Shown here one piece after another: positions 25,058-36,359 of a stretch of DNA of 64,000 bases; the stretch's first letter is position 1, and each line of letters starts with the position of its first letter. The stretch is from positions 22,685,396 to 22,749,395 of the forward strand of contig NC_134833.1 in NCBI RefSeq assembly GCF_004210375.1, read 5' to 3'. The notes under the pieces are model-generated. The model made no database searches. It was not told where the DNA came from and saw only the letters and a list, made by a program, of their open reading frames with translations. A program made the position numbers and the translations under genes. This stretch comes from Tachypleus tridentatus (Eukaryota > Arthropoda > Merostomata > Xiphosura > Limulidae).

Positions 25058-25914
25058 AAAGGTTTGGCTAATATCAAAAGTTGAAACATGACAACCACGT
25101 AAGCGTATCAAATGCGTCTGAAAATTTCAAGAGCTCGAGATTTTGATCAAATATGTAGACAAGGCTGATTTCGGAACAGGCAAATTCAACCATTTCCAAA
25201 CGAATTAAGCCGCTAGACAACGCTGCGGAAAATCTAAACATTTTAAATTGATTTCAAATCTGAATCACATAATTTGTAGCGTTAGGGAGTGCCGGTGTCA
25301 CACTCGTGTGGTTACACCTTTTTTGGCTTGGCATTAACCATTCTTATGATTATAAGTTCAATACTGATTATCCTGTTTTTTTCATAGGACATGTACTCCC
25401 CCCCTTCTCCACAATCCTAATAGGTAATTGGTAGAAAACTGAGAAAACATAAAATCCTTTTGGGCTTTGGTTAACTTAACTTGGCGTGCATTTTTTCGGC
25501 GCTCTAGAATGTTCCAGAAATCTAATTGTTTATTTGTGCGCAAACTTAATAAGTAAGAAGAACGTGTCCGTGAGTTCACTTTCCTACTAAGGACGAGGTT
25601 TGTTTAATTACGTTATTGAATCGTTGTTCAAATCTTCGTGTTTGTTTGTTTTTTAAGTGTCAGCTTTTGTGCGTAATAATTGATGTTATTGTTTTTGTGA
25701 CATTAGATAGTATTACATTGAATAAGTGGAGAGTAAATGTTTCGTACGTTTCGATTGGTCGCTAAGCGTCCATACTAGCAAATCGAAAGTGCTTCTTCAG
25801 ACCGCAGCAGGGAAATAAATTCCGTTACACAATCTAAAAAATGAATCACTCCCTGATTTTTCCTTTAGCTCTTTTGATTGGTTCTGTATCTTCTCTTTTG
25901 CTGTTAAATCCCTC

Positions 25915-26030
25915 GGTAACTCAGTGGTATTTCTGAAGACTTATAACAAGCTCCGATACCTGCGATTGGCAGGATACAGATAACCTATTGTGTAGGTTTG
26001 TTTTTAACAACTAACAAAAAGAAACAAACC
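25915..26030 (+). mobile_element. SINE-C
   Basis: Duplicate of the copy at 20193. Confidence 0.55.
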
Positions 26031-26044
26031 CTCTATTAAGGGCC

Positions 26045-26340
26045 AAACGTGGCGTAATAGGTATTTGCTACGACTGTAAATCCAATGATACCACATGGTT
26101 ATTTGCTAGGACTATAACTCCAATGATACCACAGTATAGTTGTTTGTAGGACGATAACTCCAATGATACCACAGTATAGTTGTTCGCTAAAGCTGTAAAT
26201 CTAATAATATCACAATATAGTTATTTGTTAGGACTATAAATACAATGATATCGCATGATTATTTGCTAGGACTGTAAATCTAATGATACAACAGTATGGT
26301 TATTTGCTAGGACTATAACTCCAATGATACTACAGTTCCC
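26045..26340 (+). repeat. ~40-bp minisatellite, duplicate
   Basis: Second copy of the array at 20308. Confidence 0.75.
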
Positions 26341-26768
26341 AGACAAATGCCAAAAAAAAGGGGATACTCTGGGAGCGTACATACACTATTGAGTCAGTCA
26401 GACAAGAAGAGATCAAGAATTGGCGGAAGATGCTATTATCTAGTTGGCTTTCCTCTGGTCTGTCATCTCAAGAATTGGAATCCTTTCGTGTTGAAATATA
26501 TAGAACAAAAGCTCTACCGTATATTTAACCAACTTAAATTATATATGTTACATCTTCAAAAGTCGATTGCGAATGTATTTTTTCTATTAATTAGTTAAAT
26601 TAGGTTTGGTACTTGTGAGTGTCGCAATTGGTTCAGCAATAATACAAGAGAAGAAGTAAGATCTCTGTAAATACCCTAACTACGACATATCCACAATTTA
26701 ATATTATATTAGTTCATTGCTGATTTTGTAACGCGTGGAACTAGTAACACTAGTTTTCATTAAAATCG

Positions 26769-27032
26769 GGGCCCGGCATGGCCAAGCGTGTTAAGGCGTG
26801 CGACTCGTAATTTGAGGGTCACGGATTCGAATCCCTGTCGCACCAAACATGCTCGCTCTTTCAGCCGTGGGTGCGTTATAATGTGACGAATAATCCCACT
26901 ATTCGTTGGTAAAAGAGTAGTCCAAGAGTTGGCGGTGGGTGGTGATGATTAGCTAGCTGCCTTCCCTCTAGTCTTACACCGCTCAATTAGGGACGACTAG
27001 CGCAGATAGTCCTCGTATAGCTTTGAGCGAAA
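26769..27032 (+). mobile_element. SINE-A
   Basis: Duplicate of the copy at 21038. Confidence 0.9.
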
Positions 27033-27566
27033 TTCAAAACATAGAAAAATTTTGTAATGCGTGGGACTAGTAACAATAAGTTTCATTAAAATCGGTCGTC
27101 AAAGTGTCCATGAAAATGGGAAACGAGATTTGATGAGATTTTGTAGCATCCCAACCATGATAACATGACTCCTTCCTTTATTGTTACTCGGATCTGGATG
27201 TTATCCAGAGTTATTAGTTGCGTATAAAAACGGTGATTGTATCGCTTAGAATGCAAAGATATGCCACACTGCAGACATGATGTATTTATTATGGACGTTA
27301 GAAATGCCATCTTCATTACCACGTTAGACTCAAGTACTAACTATTTGAATATCCAATATTTTTCATTAGCTTCAGTTCTATATCACTTTATGCTTTATTT
27401 CTAGTTATATTGATTTTATGTATAAACTTAAGTTTAATGATTGTAACTTAATAGAACGGAAGTGGCTGTAAAATATTAGGTCGTATACATATGTATGGTT
27501 AGAAAAATACGAATAACTGGGCAAATAACTCAGGATGTCTAGCCACAGCCTATGTTGTATTTTGTT

Positions 27567-27718
27567 GTAATGCACGCTCAATCCTACTGTTCGTTAGTAA
27601 AAAAATAGCCCACGAATTGGCTGTAGATGGTGTTGACTAGCTGATTCCCTCTAGTCTTACACTGCTAAATTAGGGACGGCTAGCACAGATAGCCCTCGAG
27701 TAGCTTTGTGCGAAATTC
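27567..27718 (+). mobile_element. SINE-A, 5'-truncated
   Basis: Duplicate of the copy at 21838. Confidence 0.8.
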
Positions 27719-28129
27719 CCAAACAAACAAACAAACAAAAACAAAAAATCCTCTAATTTATCATTAGTCCTCGTGCAGCGTTACGCGAAATTAAAAAGAA
27801 AACCAAACTAGCACAATGCTACACATTGGGAATCGAACCTTGAATTGTAGTGTTATATCTTAAGTACCAAGTAGGACCAATGCGTAAACTTCAAAACAAA
27901 TACAGATATCTCTTCTTTGTCATGGTCGAATAGTTTTAATTGATGAATACTTTAACAATCTGGTAAAACTGCTGGTTTTAGTTTCTCTTGTTTCAAATAA
28001 AACCCACTGAAACAAACAAACCAAAAGAAATACACACTGAATACAAGTTTACTTTGTTTCCACGGTTTAAAGATTAACAATACAGGATTAGTTTTAAAGT
28101 AGATTCAGGCAATATATTTAACAGGTAGA

Positions 28130-28505
28130 ATGATTCCTGAAGACTTTTTTTAGGTGTGCTGGTTTCTGTAGACATCTTTAGGTGTAATGATTCCGTAGAC
28201 TTCTTTAAGTGTAGTGATTCCTGTAGATTTCTTTAGGTGTAGTGATTCCTGTAGACTTCTTTAGGTGTAGTGATTCCTGTAGACTTCTTTAGGTGGAATG
28301 ATTTCTGTAGACTTCTTTAGGTGTACTGGTTTCTGTAGAAATCTATAGGTGGGGTGATTTCTGTAGACTTCTTTAGGTGTAGCGATTTATGTAGACATCT
28401 TTAGGTGTAAAAATTCTGTAGACTTCTTTAGATGTAGTCAATTTTGTAGACTTCTTTAGGTGTAGAGATTCCTGTAGATTTCTTTAGATGGAATGTAGAT
28501 TTCTG
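28130..28505. repeat. 28-bp minisatellite, duplicate
   Basis: Second copy of the array at 22395, with the same order of unit variants. Confidence 0.85.
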
Positions 28506-29050
28506 ACGTGTTTTTTTTTTATTTAATATAACGTTTTCGGGGCTCCACACTGAGACGTGAACGTCAAGCAAAAAGGCAGAAGTTTATAGAAAATTTGTAA
28601 AATACTTGTTTGTCTTCTTAACCCTAAAAACTCTAACTACTGGTGAAATTAATTTATACAATTAACGTAGTTTAGCTACTCAGTGACGTTTGTCCGTGTG
28701 TTTCAGCGCAAAGCGACATAATTAGTTATCTACGCTCTATTCACTACGTGGAAAAAGGATCCCAACTTACAGTTGACCAACTAGGGGAACAATAATAAAA
28801 AATATGTTCTTCTCATATTTTAATTTTTCATTTGAATGTTTGCGGTGCTTTGTGAAATAGCCTTCTTTGTTTTCTAATTGTTTTCAACACTGAAATATTA
28901 TCTTACTTAATATAACGTTTCGTTTTAAAGATAAAACGGGACGAAAAGAAAGCGTTTATGTTTTACAGATGATCGTTAACGTCAGGCCGTTTTTGGTTTT
29001 TTTCGTGAAACGTCACTAACCTATTAGTATCACTTTATTAATTATATATC

Positions 29051-29312
29051 GCCTGGCACGGCCAGATGTGTTAAGGCACTCGACTCGCAATCTGAGGGTC
29101 GCAGGCTCGAATCCCGGTTGCACCAAAACATGTTCGCCCTTTCAGTCGTGTGGGCGTTATAATGTGACGGTCAATATCACTATTCATTGGTAAAAGAGTA
29201 GCCCAAGAGTTGGCGGTGGGTGGTGATGAGTAGCTGCCTTCCCCCTAGTTTTACGCTGCTAAATTAGGGACGGCTATCGCAGATAACCCTCGTGAAGCTT
29301 TGCGCGAAATTC
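29051..29312 (+). mobile_element. SINE-A, right parent of the segmental duplication
   Basis: Full-length copy. Its head equals that of the junction SINE; its body differs (cccctagttttacgctgc, gctatcgcagataaccctcg). Confidence 0.92.
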
Positions 29313-29398
29313 AAAACAAAAAAAAATAATTATATCACATTATTTTATTAAATCATTTTAACTACCTAGTCACAAAAATTCCTCTTTTGTCTCACCAG

Positions 29399-30254
29399 GT
29401 GGCAGTAAAATGGAGGAGGTTTACGTAATACGATTGAAAGGTCTACCTTCGAACAACTCCTCAGAGACTTCTAGCGACGGCGGGGATTGGACTCGAGATG
29501 TCACTCTAGGCTGTGCTCTTCTTCATTTAGGCTTAGGTTTCCTAAGTCTCGTACTGGGTATCCTAGGATTGTTGGTTGAATATGATGCCAACTATTCAGG
29601 AACTGGCATCTGGTGTGGAGTGATTTTCCAAATGGCAGGAATTGCTGGAATAATTTCGTGGAAATATCGTCACCTTTACATGACGAAAAAGCTCTTTCTT
29701 GGCTGTTCTCTCGCGTCTATGATTTCTGCACTAATATTCTTCATTCTTAGCTGCTTTGGCGTAGCGGAATTTCACTCTATCCCAAGAAACTTTAACCAAA
29801 CGGCACGGATTAGCGGCAATGCTATTATTACCGCCATGGTTGAACTTTTAGTGTCCGTTGTATCATCTCTAGTTACTAACCCTACCGCCATCTGTCAGAC
29901 AACTTCTTGTATAAGTAGTCCCACGGACGTTACCGGAGGCAAACAAAGATAATTGTTGTAACCAACATACAAACCGCAGAAAGTTTCGGAATGCCAACAT
30001 CTGCTCTTACTCGGCACCTTAGCCCTAACTGCATGATATCTCTACAGCAATGCCACCCGTCTCCAGATCAGACCTGTCGCATTGGAAAGTTTGTAGAACA
30101 GGACCAAATTCGTCTTGAAAGTCAGGACTACTTCACAAGCTCAGAAGACAGTGAGTGGGAAGACGAAGAGAAAGATATCTCTCTTCCTTCTAACAACGAC
30201 GTAGCAAAGACCAGCGATGTGTCGTCGGATCCCAAATCATCGTCTGAAGAGTAA
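29399..30254 (+). CDS. four-helix membrane protein, MS4A/CD20-like, frame-shifted
   Basis: An exon starts after the splice acceptor ttttgtctcaccag (ends 29398); the first ATG is at 29410, so upstream exons would be untranslated. 29410-29952 encodes 180 residues with four hydrophobic segments: about 31-56 (CALLHLGLGFLSLVLGILGL), 66-85 (GIWCGVIFQMAGIAGIISW), 94-120 (LFLGCSLASMISALIFFILS) and 138-160 (AIITAMVELLVSVVSSLV). Short loops, and a VELLVSVVSSL-type fourth helix followed by cysteines, fit the MS4A/CD20 group or a related tetra-spanning family; the assignment is by pattern only. The frame ends at 29952, but another frame is open from 29919 to 30254 and reads TKIIVVTNIQTAESFGMPTS followed by an acidic Ser-rich tail (FTSSEDSEWEDEEKDISLPS) to a stop. 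The joint protein would be about 290 residues. A one-base indel between 29919 and 29950 is the simplest reason; a small intron is possible. Neighbours give no functional hint. Confidence 0.7.
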
Positions 30255-30725
30255 ATTATTTTATATCACACAACTGTACAAAGCTAAGAAAAGTGTAATT
30301 GTGTGACAAGACTATATGTGTTATACTTGTTCAACCATTTTTAGTTTGTTGTTTAAATACATACACGTGTTCCAAATATTTAAGCACTGAAGGATGCTAT
30401 ATTTTTATTTAATGTGCCGTGTATTTCTGTAATTAAAATATAATCTATGTCGTATATAAGGCATCTAAATACGAATCGGGAAGCCTATCCAGCCTTCATC
30501 CCTGCCGTCTTGCTATAAAAAAAAAAATATACAGCCATCTTATCGCCTTAAATTTTAAGTTAAATGGTTCTTAAAGATAGTTTCCGTTGTGTGTGTTTTT
30601 TCAAGTAGAAATGGTTAGAGGTTTCAATGAAACTGAAAATTATATCGATTTTTTATGAAGTCATTTTCTGTTTTTATTACTACCTTTCATGAGATTTGAT
30701 GTGTTTCCCAAAGGGCAATCATCCG
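30255..30725. other. 3' untranslated/intergenic stretch
   Basis: AT-rich sequence after the stop of the four-helix protein gene. An ATTAAA hexamer near 30432 could serve as its polyadenylation signal. Nothing else is seen. Confidence 0.35.
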
Positions 30726-30895
30726 GTGACATGCCCTTTAAGCCGTATGGGACTTACATTGTGACGGTCAATCACGCTATTCGATTACTGTAGCCCGAAA
30801 GTTGGTGGTATTACCCAGCTGTTTTCCCTTAAGTCTATCACTTCTAACTTAATGATGGCTAAAGATGGTAGCCATCGGGTTGTTTGGGAAAAATT
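30726..30895 (+). mobile_element. degenerate SINE-A fragment
   Basis: Keeps agccgtatgggacttacatt, gtgacggtcaatcacgctat and agcccgaaagttggtgg in SINE-A order; the head is nearly unrecognisable. Confidence 0.6.
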
Positions 30896-30984
30896 CAACA
30901 AACAATTAAACAATATTACTGGCAAAATAATGTTGATTCTAATCTCAGTTTTTGGACAGAGCAGAGTCACAATTTACCATAAAA

Positions 30985-31209
30985 TTAACACTCCTACGAA
31001 AAGTGGGGCCTAATAGGCCCCAGAGCAACTTGAAAGGTTATTAATATTAGGCTAATAATTTTGTATTTAAATGAAATTGCCATTTAAATCCATTAATGAA
31101 TGGATTAACGAGATTCCCACTGTCCCTATCTGCTATCTAGCGAAATCACAGCCAGGGGAACGGGCTTGGAGAAATCAAGACTAGAAACGTTTTTTCGTAG
31201 GAGTGTTAA
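30985..31209. mobile_element. TTAA-flanked MITE (piggyBac-like) with 28S rRNA insert
   Basis: A 217-bp element (30989-31205) bounded by TTAA on both sides (30985-30988 and 31206-31209). The termini are perfect inverted repeats, CACTCCTACGAAAA on the left and its reverse complement on the right. TTAA target duplication is the signature of piggyBac-type transposases, so this is most simply a non-autonomous piggyBac-like MITE. It encodes no protein. Inside lie a small hairpin (GGGGCC-TAATA-GGCCCC at about 31005-31021) and an 84-bp stretch of 28S rRNA. Confidence 0.72.
31095..31178 (+). rRNA. 28S rRNA fragment inside the MITE
   Basis: The stretch contains gaatggattaacgagattcc, cactgtccctatctgctatc, tagcgaaatcacagcc and ggggaacgggcttgg. 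This is the highly conserved domain of large-subunit rRNA around the R2 retrotransposon target. A few substitutions against the usual animal sequence (ctgct for ctact, aaatcac for aaaccac, caggg for caagg) and the loss of flanking rRNA sequence show a captured, non-functional piece and not an rRNA gene. Confidence 0.85.
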
Positions 31210-31739
31210 GGTTAAAGAAAACCTTATATGGGCAGTAGATCTTATCTTGTCAAATAGATGGAATATCCCCAGACATCATCCTTTATGAACGTTGACAGTT
31301 ACGAACTATAATGGAAAAAAATATATAATTTTAGTTCTATTGTAACGTTTGTTTCAGATATATATAAATATATGTTAGTGACTCAGAAAACGTTTTGGAT
31401 CATGCATATATATATATTCACACACACAGACATAATGCAGTGTTTTCTCGGTTATTGTTTGTTACAAAATGCAAAATGTAAGTAGGTTTTTCCTCTAATA
31501 ATCATTACGAATCACTATCTTGCTGAAAATGTAATAATAAAAATGAAACATTTGTTACAGAAATTAAAGTAGCAGCATGGTTTAAAGGAGTAACATTTTG
31601 TATTTATTTGTATAAGCGTATTTTATTATTAGTTTTATTTAACAGTTACCTTTAACCCTAATCTCGTTGCTATAGCTACAGCACAAGTCTCGTGACGCTT
31701 ATAATCCTCATTTTATTGCGTGTGCTAATTATACCCTCA

Positions 31740-31855
31740 GAGGATCAACGGTATAGTTTACAGACTTACAACACTAATATCCGGGGTTCGATACCCGTGC
31801 TGGATGCATCAGATAAGTCCATGCGACTGTGTTCTGAAACTAACAAACGCGTAAC
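31740..31855 (+). mobile_element. SINE-C copy
   Basis: tRNA-like head with ggatcaacggtatagttta and a good B box (ggggttcgatacccg), followed by catcagataagtccatgcga. Confidence 0.5.
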
Positions 31856-31859
31856 TTTC

Positions 31860-33600
31860 AAAGTATAGCCTTTAGCTTCAGTACATTCGATTTCATTTTT
31901 GTTGTTATTGTTGGGCAACATTTCAATTTGTTGTAAAACCAGTATATTTTAAAACGTTGTTAATGATGTAGAATTATCTAAAAAGTAATTTGAAATGTCG
32001 ACCGATAATTTTACAAATACAATACTGTAACTAGCTGTTACTACAGGATATAAGTTGAAAAATCTGTTATTTTTTACTAACTAAGCCTAAAATAAAATTA
32101 TACATATTAAGCAGCTTACTTACAGGTCCGCGTATTTCATGTATATGAATGTCCATGGCTCTGCTTATACGCAACTGATAAAAAATTATAAATAGGAGTT
32201 GAGATTATATTTTTGTATATAAATTATTGTGGCTCCATATGTTTCTAAATGTGAAGTAAGCTCATCAAAAAAGTGGTGATAAACTATTACAAGTGTACAT
32301 ATATTTTCCGTTATCTAAAATTATATTTTTATTGTGCGTGGGGGTGGAGTGAGGCCTATTGGATAACGTTCCAGGCTGTGGATGTGCTGATCAAGGTTTC
32401 ATTTGGCGATATTCCTCTAAACACACTCCTTGATTTTTAGTTGTGAAGCGTTACAAGTGGAGCACTTAAGTTTGCTATGTATTTCATTCGATTACAAGTA
32501 GCCACAATGATGACGCTCTCTAGTTAAAATATCTAATACCAAAACACCAAACAACTAGATATGTTAGTGATGACTCTCACTCATAAGCAACACGATTTTA
32601 CAATTTTCGAATAGACTGTGTTTTTATAGTGGAATACTCGTAGCAAAACAAAGATATATTTAGGCTGTGACCACGTTTGCCTGACTGTGTGAGTCATGAA
32701 TGTCCACTCTTAGGTAATTAAATGAGTATTGTTTTAAATAGCTTAGATTTAGATTTTTTTACTCTAATCTTTTGTATTCGAATTTTAATCTTTCTGAAAA
32801 AGACAAGAAATAAAGATCTATTCACTATATATATATATATAAGTTCTATTAATTAACTTCATCAGCAAAGTATACCCAGAGAGAAAAAAAAAAAGTCATA
32901 TTGGTGACTGGTTGTTGAAAGAACAGTATGGTTTCATACAGGCAGCCATTGGTGTCAAGACAGAAATGCGTTACTCGCATTCGTTCTTATATTTCTCTAT
33001 TGTTGCTTTGATGGGACAATTAATCATCCGTCTAGAACAGAGAAACCTATGGCTTAAAAAATGAAGCATAGAAAACAGAAAATAAAGGCGATTATTTCTT
33101 CTCTCTTTTTAACAGTGGAGATGAATTTGTTTTTTAATTGATATAAATTTTCATCTCTAGGAAAAATTTTCCGAAGAATTTCAGTTCCTTTAAGACATTA
33201 AATTCAAAATAGTTTTCTAGGAACCGTAACTATAAATTTAAAAATCAAAAGTGAACAAAATAAAAAACGTTTTAGAAATATCCAGACCACCCCGAAAACA
33301 TATTATAGAAAAAAAATATATACTTGGAAACAAATATTTATATTAATTAAAACTGGTAAAAATCATTATAGACTTTATTATGAATATTATGATTTTATAA
33401 AAAAAATATATATGTATTTTTATTCGAAATATTAGATCTTATTAATAATAATAATTTAATTATGAAAAAATAAATGATTTTTTTATTTAAAATTGGTTTG
33501 ATAATTTTGATAGCCGATGGCATAACACAAAGCTGGCATGAAGCATGAAGGAAAAATTTAATTTATTTGCAAAAATTTTTATTCAGTCCTATAGGAACGT
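31860..33600. other. AT-rich intergenic region
   Basis: About 1.7 kb of AT-rich sequence with short (ta)n runs (32828-32842) and no supported gene. Short open frames here are on both strands and show no domain. Confidence 0.5.
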
Positions 33601-33604
33601 TCCT

Positions 33605-33712
33605 CGCAAGTACTGCGGTGGGTCTACGGATTTACAACGCCAAAATCAGGCGTTCGATTCCTCTCGGTGAACTCAGCAGATAGCCCGATGTGGCTTTGAT
33701 ATAAGAAAACAC
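33605..33712 (+). mobile_element. SINE-B, short tRNA-Val-like SINE
   Basis: Repeat of ~105 bp with tRNA-like order: ggtgggtctacggatttaca (loop TTTACAA, anticodon TAC, valine), B box gcgttcgattcct, then ctcagcagatagcccgatgt, ggctttg and a CACA-rich end. Further copies at 36236, 43575, 55125 and 59507. Confidence 0.75.
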
Positions 33713-34392
33713 ACGCACCCGATAGAAATACATTGTTTCAGACTAGAGATATGCATATACTATCTGTTAAACAAATTTCCAAAAAAAGCGAAAATACAAC
33801 AAAATCAATTCATTGAACACAAAAACAAATTCAGGTTTTAATAAATAAATAACACTTTACTAAACTTACATTATATCACAAAATAAAATGGTAAAAAAAT
33901 CACTTTAGGTTTACGTACAGGTAGGTAAAACAACAGAACTCACTTCGAAATATAGAGTTCCGTTTTCAGTTGGAAACGTTCATTGTTTATTCGTGCTATA
34001 CAGGTAAAGAAACTAACCGATTTGTTTTAATACCAACTGGAGTTATATTCGTATTTTGATGAAATCATCCCAAACGAAAAATGTCATTTGAAAACATCTT
34101 TCTATTTTAACATATTTTATGTTTTTTAAAGAGATTTATAATGAATATAATATCAATGTCGTTTTATGCGTCCAACACACGTTTATCACAAATATCTTGT
34201 GATTCTGCTAATAAGAGTGACGTCACGACACAGAGACACGCCTCCTTTCCCCTTTAAAACTTGAATTCAGCGGTTATCTCTTAGATTGGTTTAATGTTGC
34301 GCTGTTGTCGATCATTTGTAATTACGACTTTGCTTCATGTAAGTAATAGGAACTTATATGAGCAATGAGAAAGAACATCAATATTTCTTTTG

Positions 34393-34475
34393 GTGGGCCG
34401 AGCGTGGCCTATAGTGCTGGAACCGTGAATCCGAAAGTTCAGGTTTACTGCTCATTATCGCAAAAATAATAATAG
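34393..34475 (+). mobile_element. tRNA-like SINE head (family D)
   Basis: Fragment ggccgagcgtggcctatagt followed by gaaccgtgaatccgaaag and ttcaggttt: a tRNA-shaped head without a recognised body. Confidence 0.4.
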
Positions 34476-34507
34476 TGGCAGTAACATTCCACTATTAGGC
34501 GTGTTTA

Positions 34508-34765
34508 AAATTTCGCGCAAAGCTACACGAGAGCTGTGTACTCTAGCCGTCCCTAATTTAGCAGGGAAAGACTAGATGGAAGGCAGCTAGCCATCACCGC
34601 CAACTATTGGACTACTCTTTTACTAACAACTAGTGGGATTGGCCGCATATTATATATAGCGCACCCACGAATGAAAGGTTGAGCATGTTTACTGAGACGA
34701 GGATTCGAACCCGCGGCCCTGACATTGCGAATCAAACGCCCTAACCTCCTAGCCATGACCGGCCT
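34508..34765 (-). mobile_element. SINE-A
   Basis: Minus-strand copy, full length, with diverged head (ggccggtcatggctagg). Confidence 0.88.
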
Positions 34766-34951
34766 CTAAATCTAATGGCATAATTCGAAGTAGAAAGTTT
34801 TTTCTAACAGTATAATATTTATAGCTGTCTTGTTTCACTAACACAATTTGAAGCTAAAAGCTCCATTCTAGCAAGTTCTTGCAAATTACCAAAGTGGCAA
34901 AGATTTTTTTGAAAAATGATTTTAAGTGTATCTATCGTATTCTTAGTTTGT

Positions 34952-35202
34952 TTTGAATTTCGCGCAAAACTACACGAGGGCTATCTGCGCTGGCCGTCCC
35001 TAATTTACCAGTGAAAGGTAAGGCAGCTCGTCGTCACCACCCACCGCCAACTCTTCGGCTACTCTTTTACCAACGAATAGTGGGATTGACCGTCATATTA
35101 TAACGCCCCACGGCTAAAAGGGGCGAGAATATCTGGTGTGACGGGGATTCGAACCCGCCACCTTTAGATTACAAGTCGAGTACCTTAACCACCTGGCCAA
35201 GA
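34952..35202 (-). mobile_element. SINE-A, head end lost
   Basis: Minus-strand copy that stops at cctggccaag, lacking the last bases of the tRNA-like head. Confidence 0.85.
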
Positions 35203-35360
35203 AATTTATTTTTAAGGTTCTACTAGTACCGGAACCTTTCTTTAAGACGCTATCACTACAGGTACTCTTTTTTTTATAAGGCGCTACTAGTACCAAAACT
35301 GAGATTTTAGGGTACTACTGGTACCGAGGCTTATTTTTAAGGTGATACTAGTCCGGGACT
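35203..35360. repeat. short degenerate tandem repeat
   Basis: Four degenerate units of about 40 bp built on ttttaaggttctactagtac and variants (gcgctactagtacc, gggtactactggtacc, ggtgatactagtcc). Confidence 0.55.
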
Positions 35361-35711
35361 TACGTCGTTGTTTATGTTTACGCGTAGAGTCTTTTTCCTT
35401 TTTGACCTGTACTCTTTTTTTATTTTGTTTTAGAATTTTCCCCTATGAAGAAGTGTAGTACTGAGAATAGGTTGTAGAGCTGAAAGATCAGTTTTTTTTC
35501 AATTCTTTACGTAACCATTAAGACGACAACAAAACTAAACATTTTCCATTAATTTTCAAAAAGACTTAGAAATGTTGTTTTCAATAAAGATTTTAACAAG
35601 ATAAAGAGGTTATTAATTGTCTTTTTTTGGGGGGTTGGGGGGAAGAGTAGAGATTTTTTTTCAAAACTTATTACAATTAAATATCTTTACACTGTTATAT
35701 CAACTACATCA

Positions 35712-35835
35712 AAATCTACTTGTCTTTGTTTGTTGTTAAGCGCAAAGTTACACAACGGGCTATCTGTGCTGTGCCCACCACGGTGTTGAAACCAAGTTCT
35801 CAACGTTACAAGTCTATAGACGTAAGTCTGAGCTA
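35712..35835 (-). mobile_element. SINE-C
   Basis: Minus-strand copy: taagcgcaaagttacacaac, ggctatctgtgctgtgccca, then the B-box region in reverse. Confidence 0.55.
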
Positions 35836-36235
35836 CTGAAAGGGGAAGATGGCTGTGAAATTAATATACACAGCGAGACATGGAAAAATAGCCTTCCTCA
35901 AAATGTCGCAATCAACATTTATAATGCTTCAAAACTCAAGCGAGTTATACATAGAAAAAATTAAATAAATTAATCCACAAACGCATATGACTGGTATGAT
36001 TTTATTAGTTTTTGTAATTAATTAATTAACTTCGATATAAAAAGGTTTTACCTTAACACTACGTTTCTCAGAAAACACTTTATAATTAAGGGGTTATTTT
36101 GCCTACAACTAAATTTACAAACATCATGAGTTAAATTAGTACGTTTTCCCCATTATTTTGCCTTAAGCACAATAACTTAATACTCCAGCTAGATGCTGAG
36201 ATAAAACTATCAAAAGGTATATAGGAAGATACGGA

Positions 36236-36340
36236 GAGTCCCCCGCTGGTACAAAGGTAAGTATACGGATTTACAACGCTAAAATCAATGGTTAGATTCC
36301 CCTCGGTGGGCTCAGCTTTCCTATAAGAAAAAACAACAAC
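36236..36340 (+). mobile_element. SINE-B
   Basis: Starts cccccgctggtacaaaggta; anticodon-like loop atttacaacg; ends ctataagaaaa followed by an (ac)n run to 36355. Confidence 0.75.
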
Positions 36341-36359
36341 ACACACACACACACAGACG

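Larger units (their letters stand above)
23438..29175. repeat. segmental duplication, copy 2
   Basis: Second copy of the ~5.73-kb unit. Identity to copy 1 ends in the SINE at 29051, exactly where that SINE diverges from the junction SINE (29176, atcac versus cccac). Confidence 0.93.

Noticed and set aside
18018-27322. Small ORFs duplicated in the two 5.7-kb copies (e.g. 20616-20858 and 26347-26598)
   Set aside because: They are conserved only because the segment was recently duplicated; no domain, and the frames differ at the ends by indels.
30989-31205. Functional rRNA gene
   Set aside because: Only 84 bp of 28S sequence with substitutions, enclosed in a MITE.
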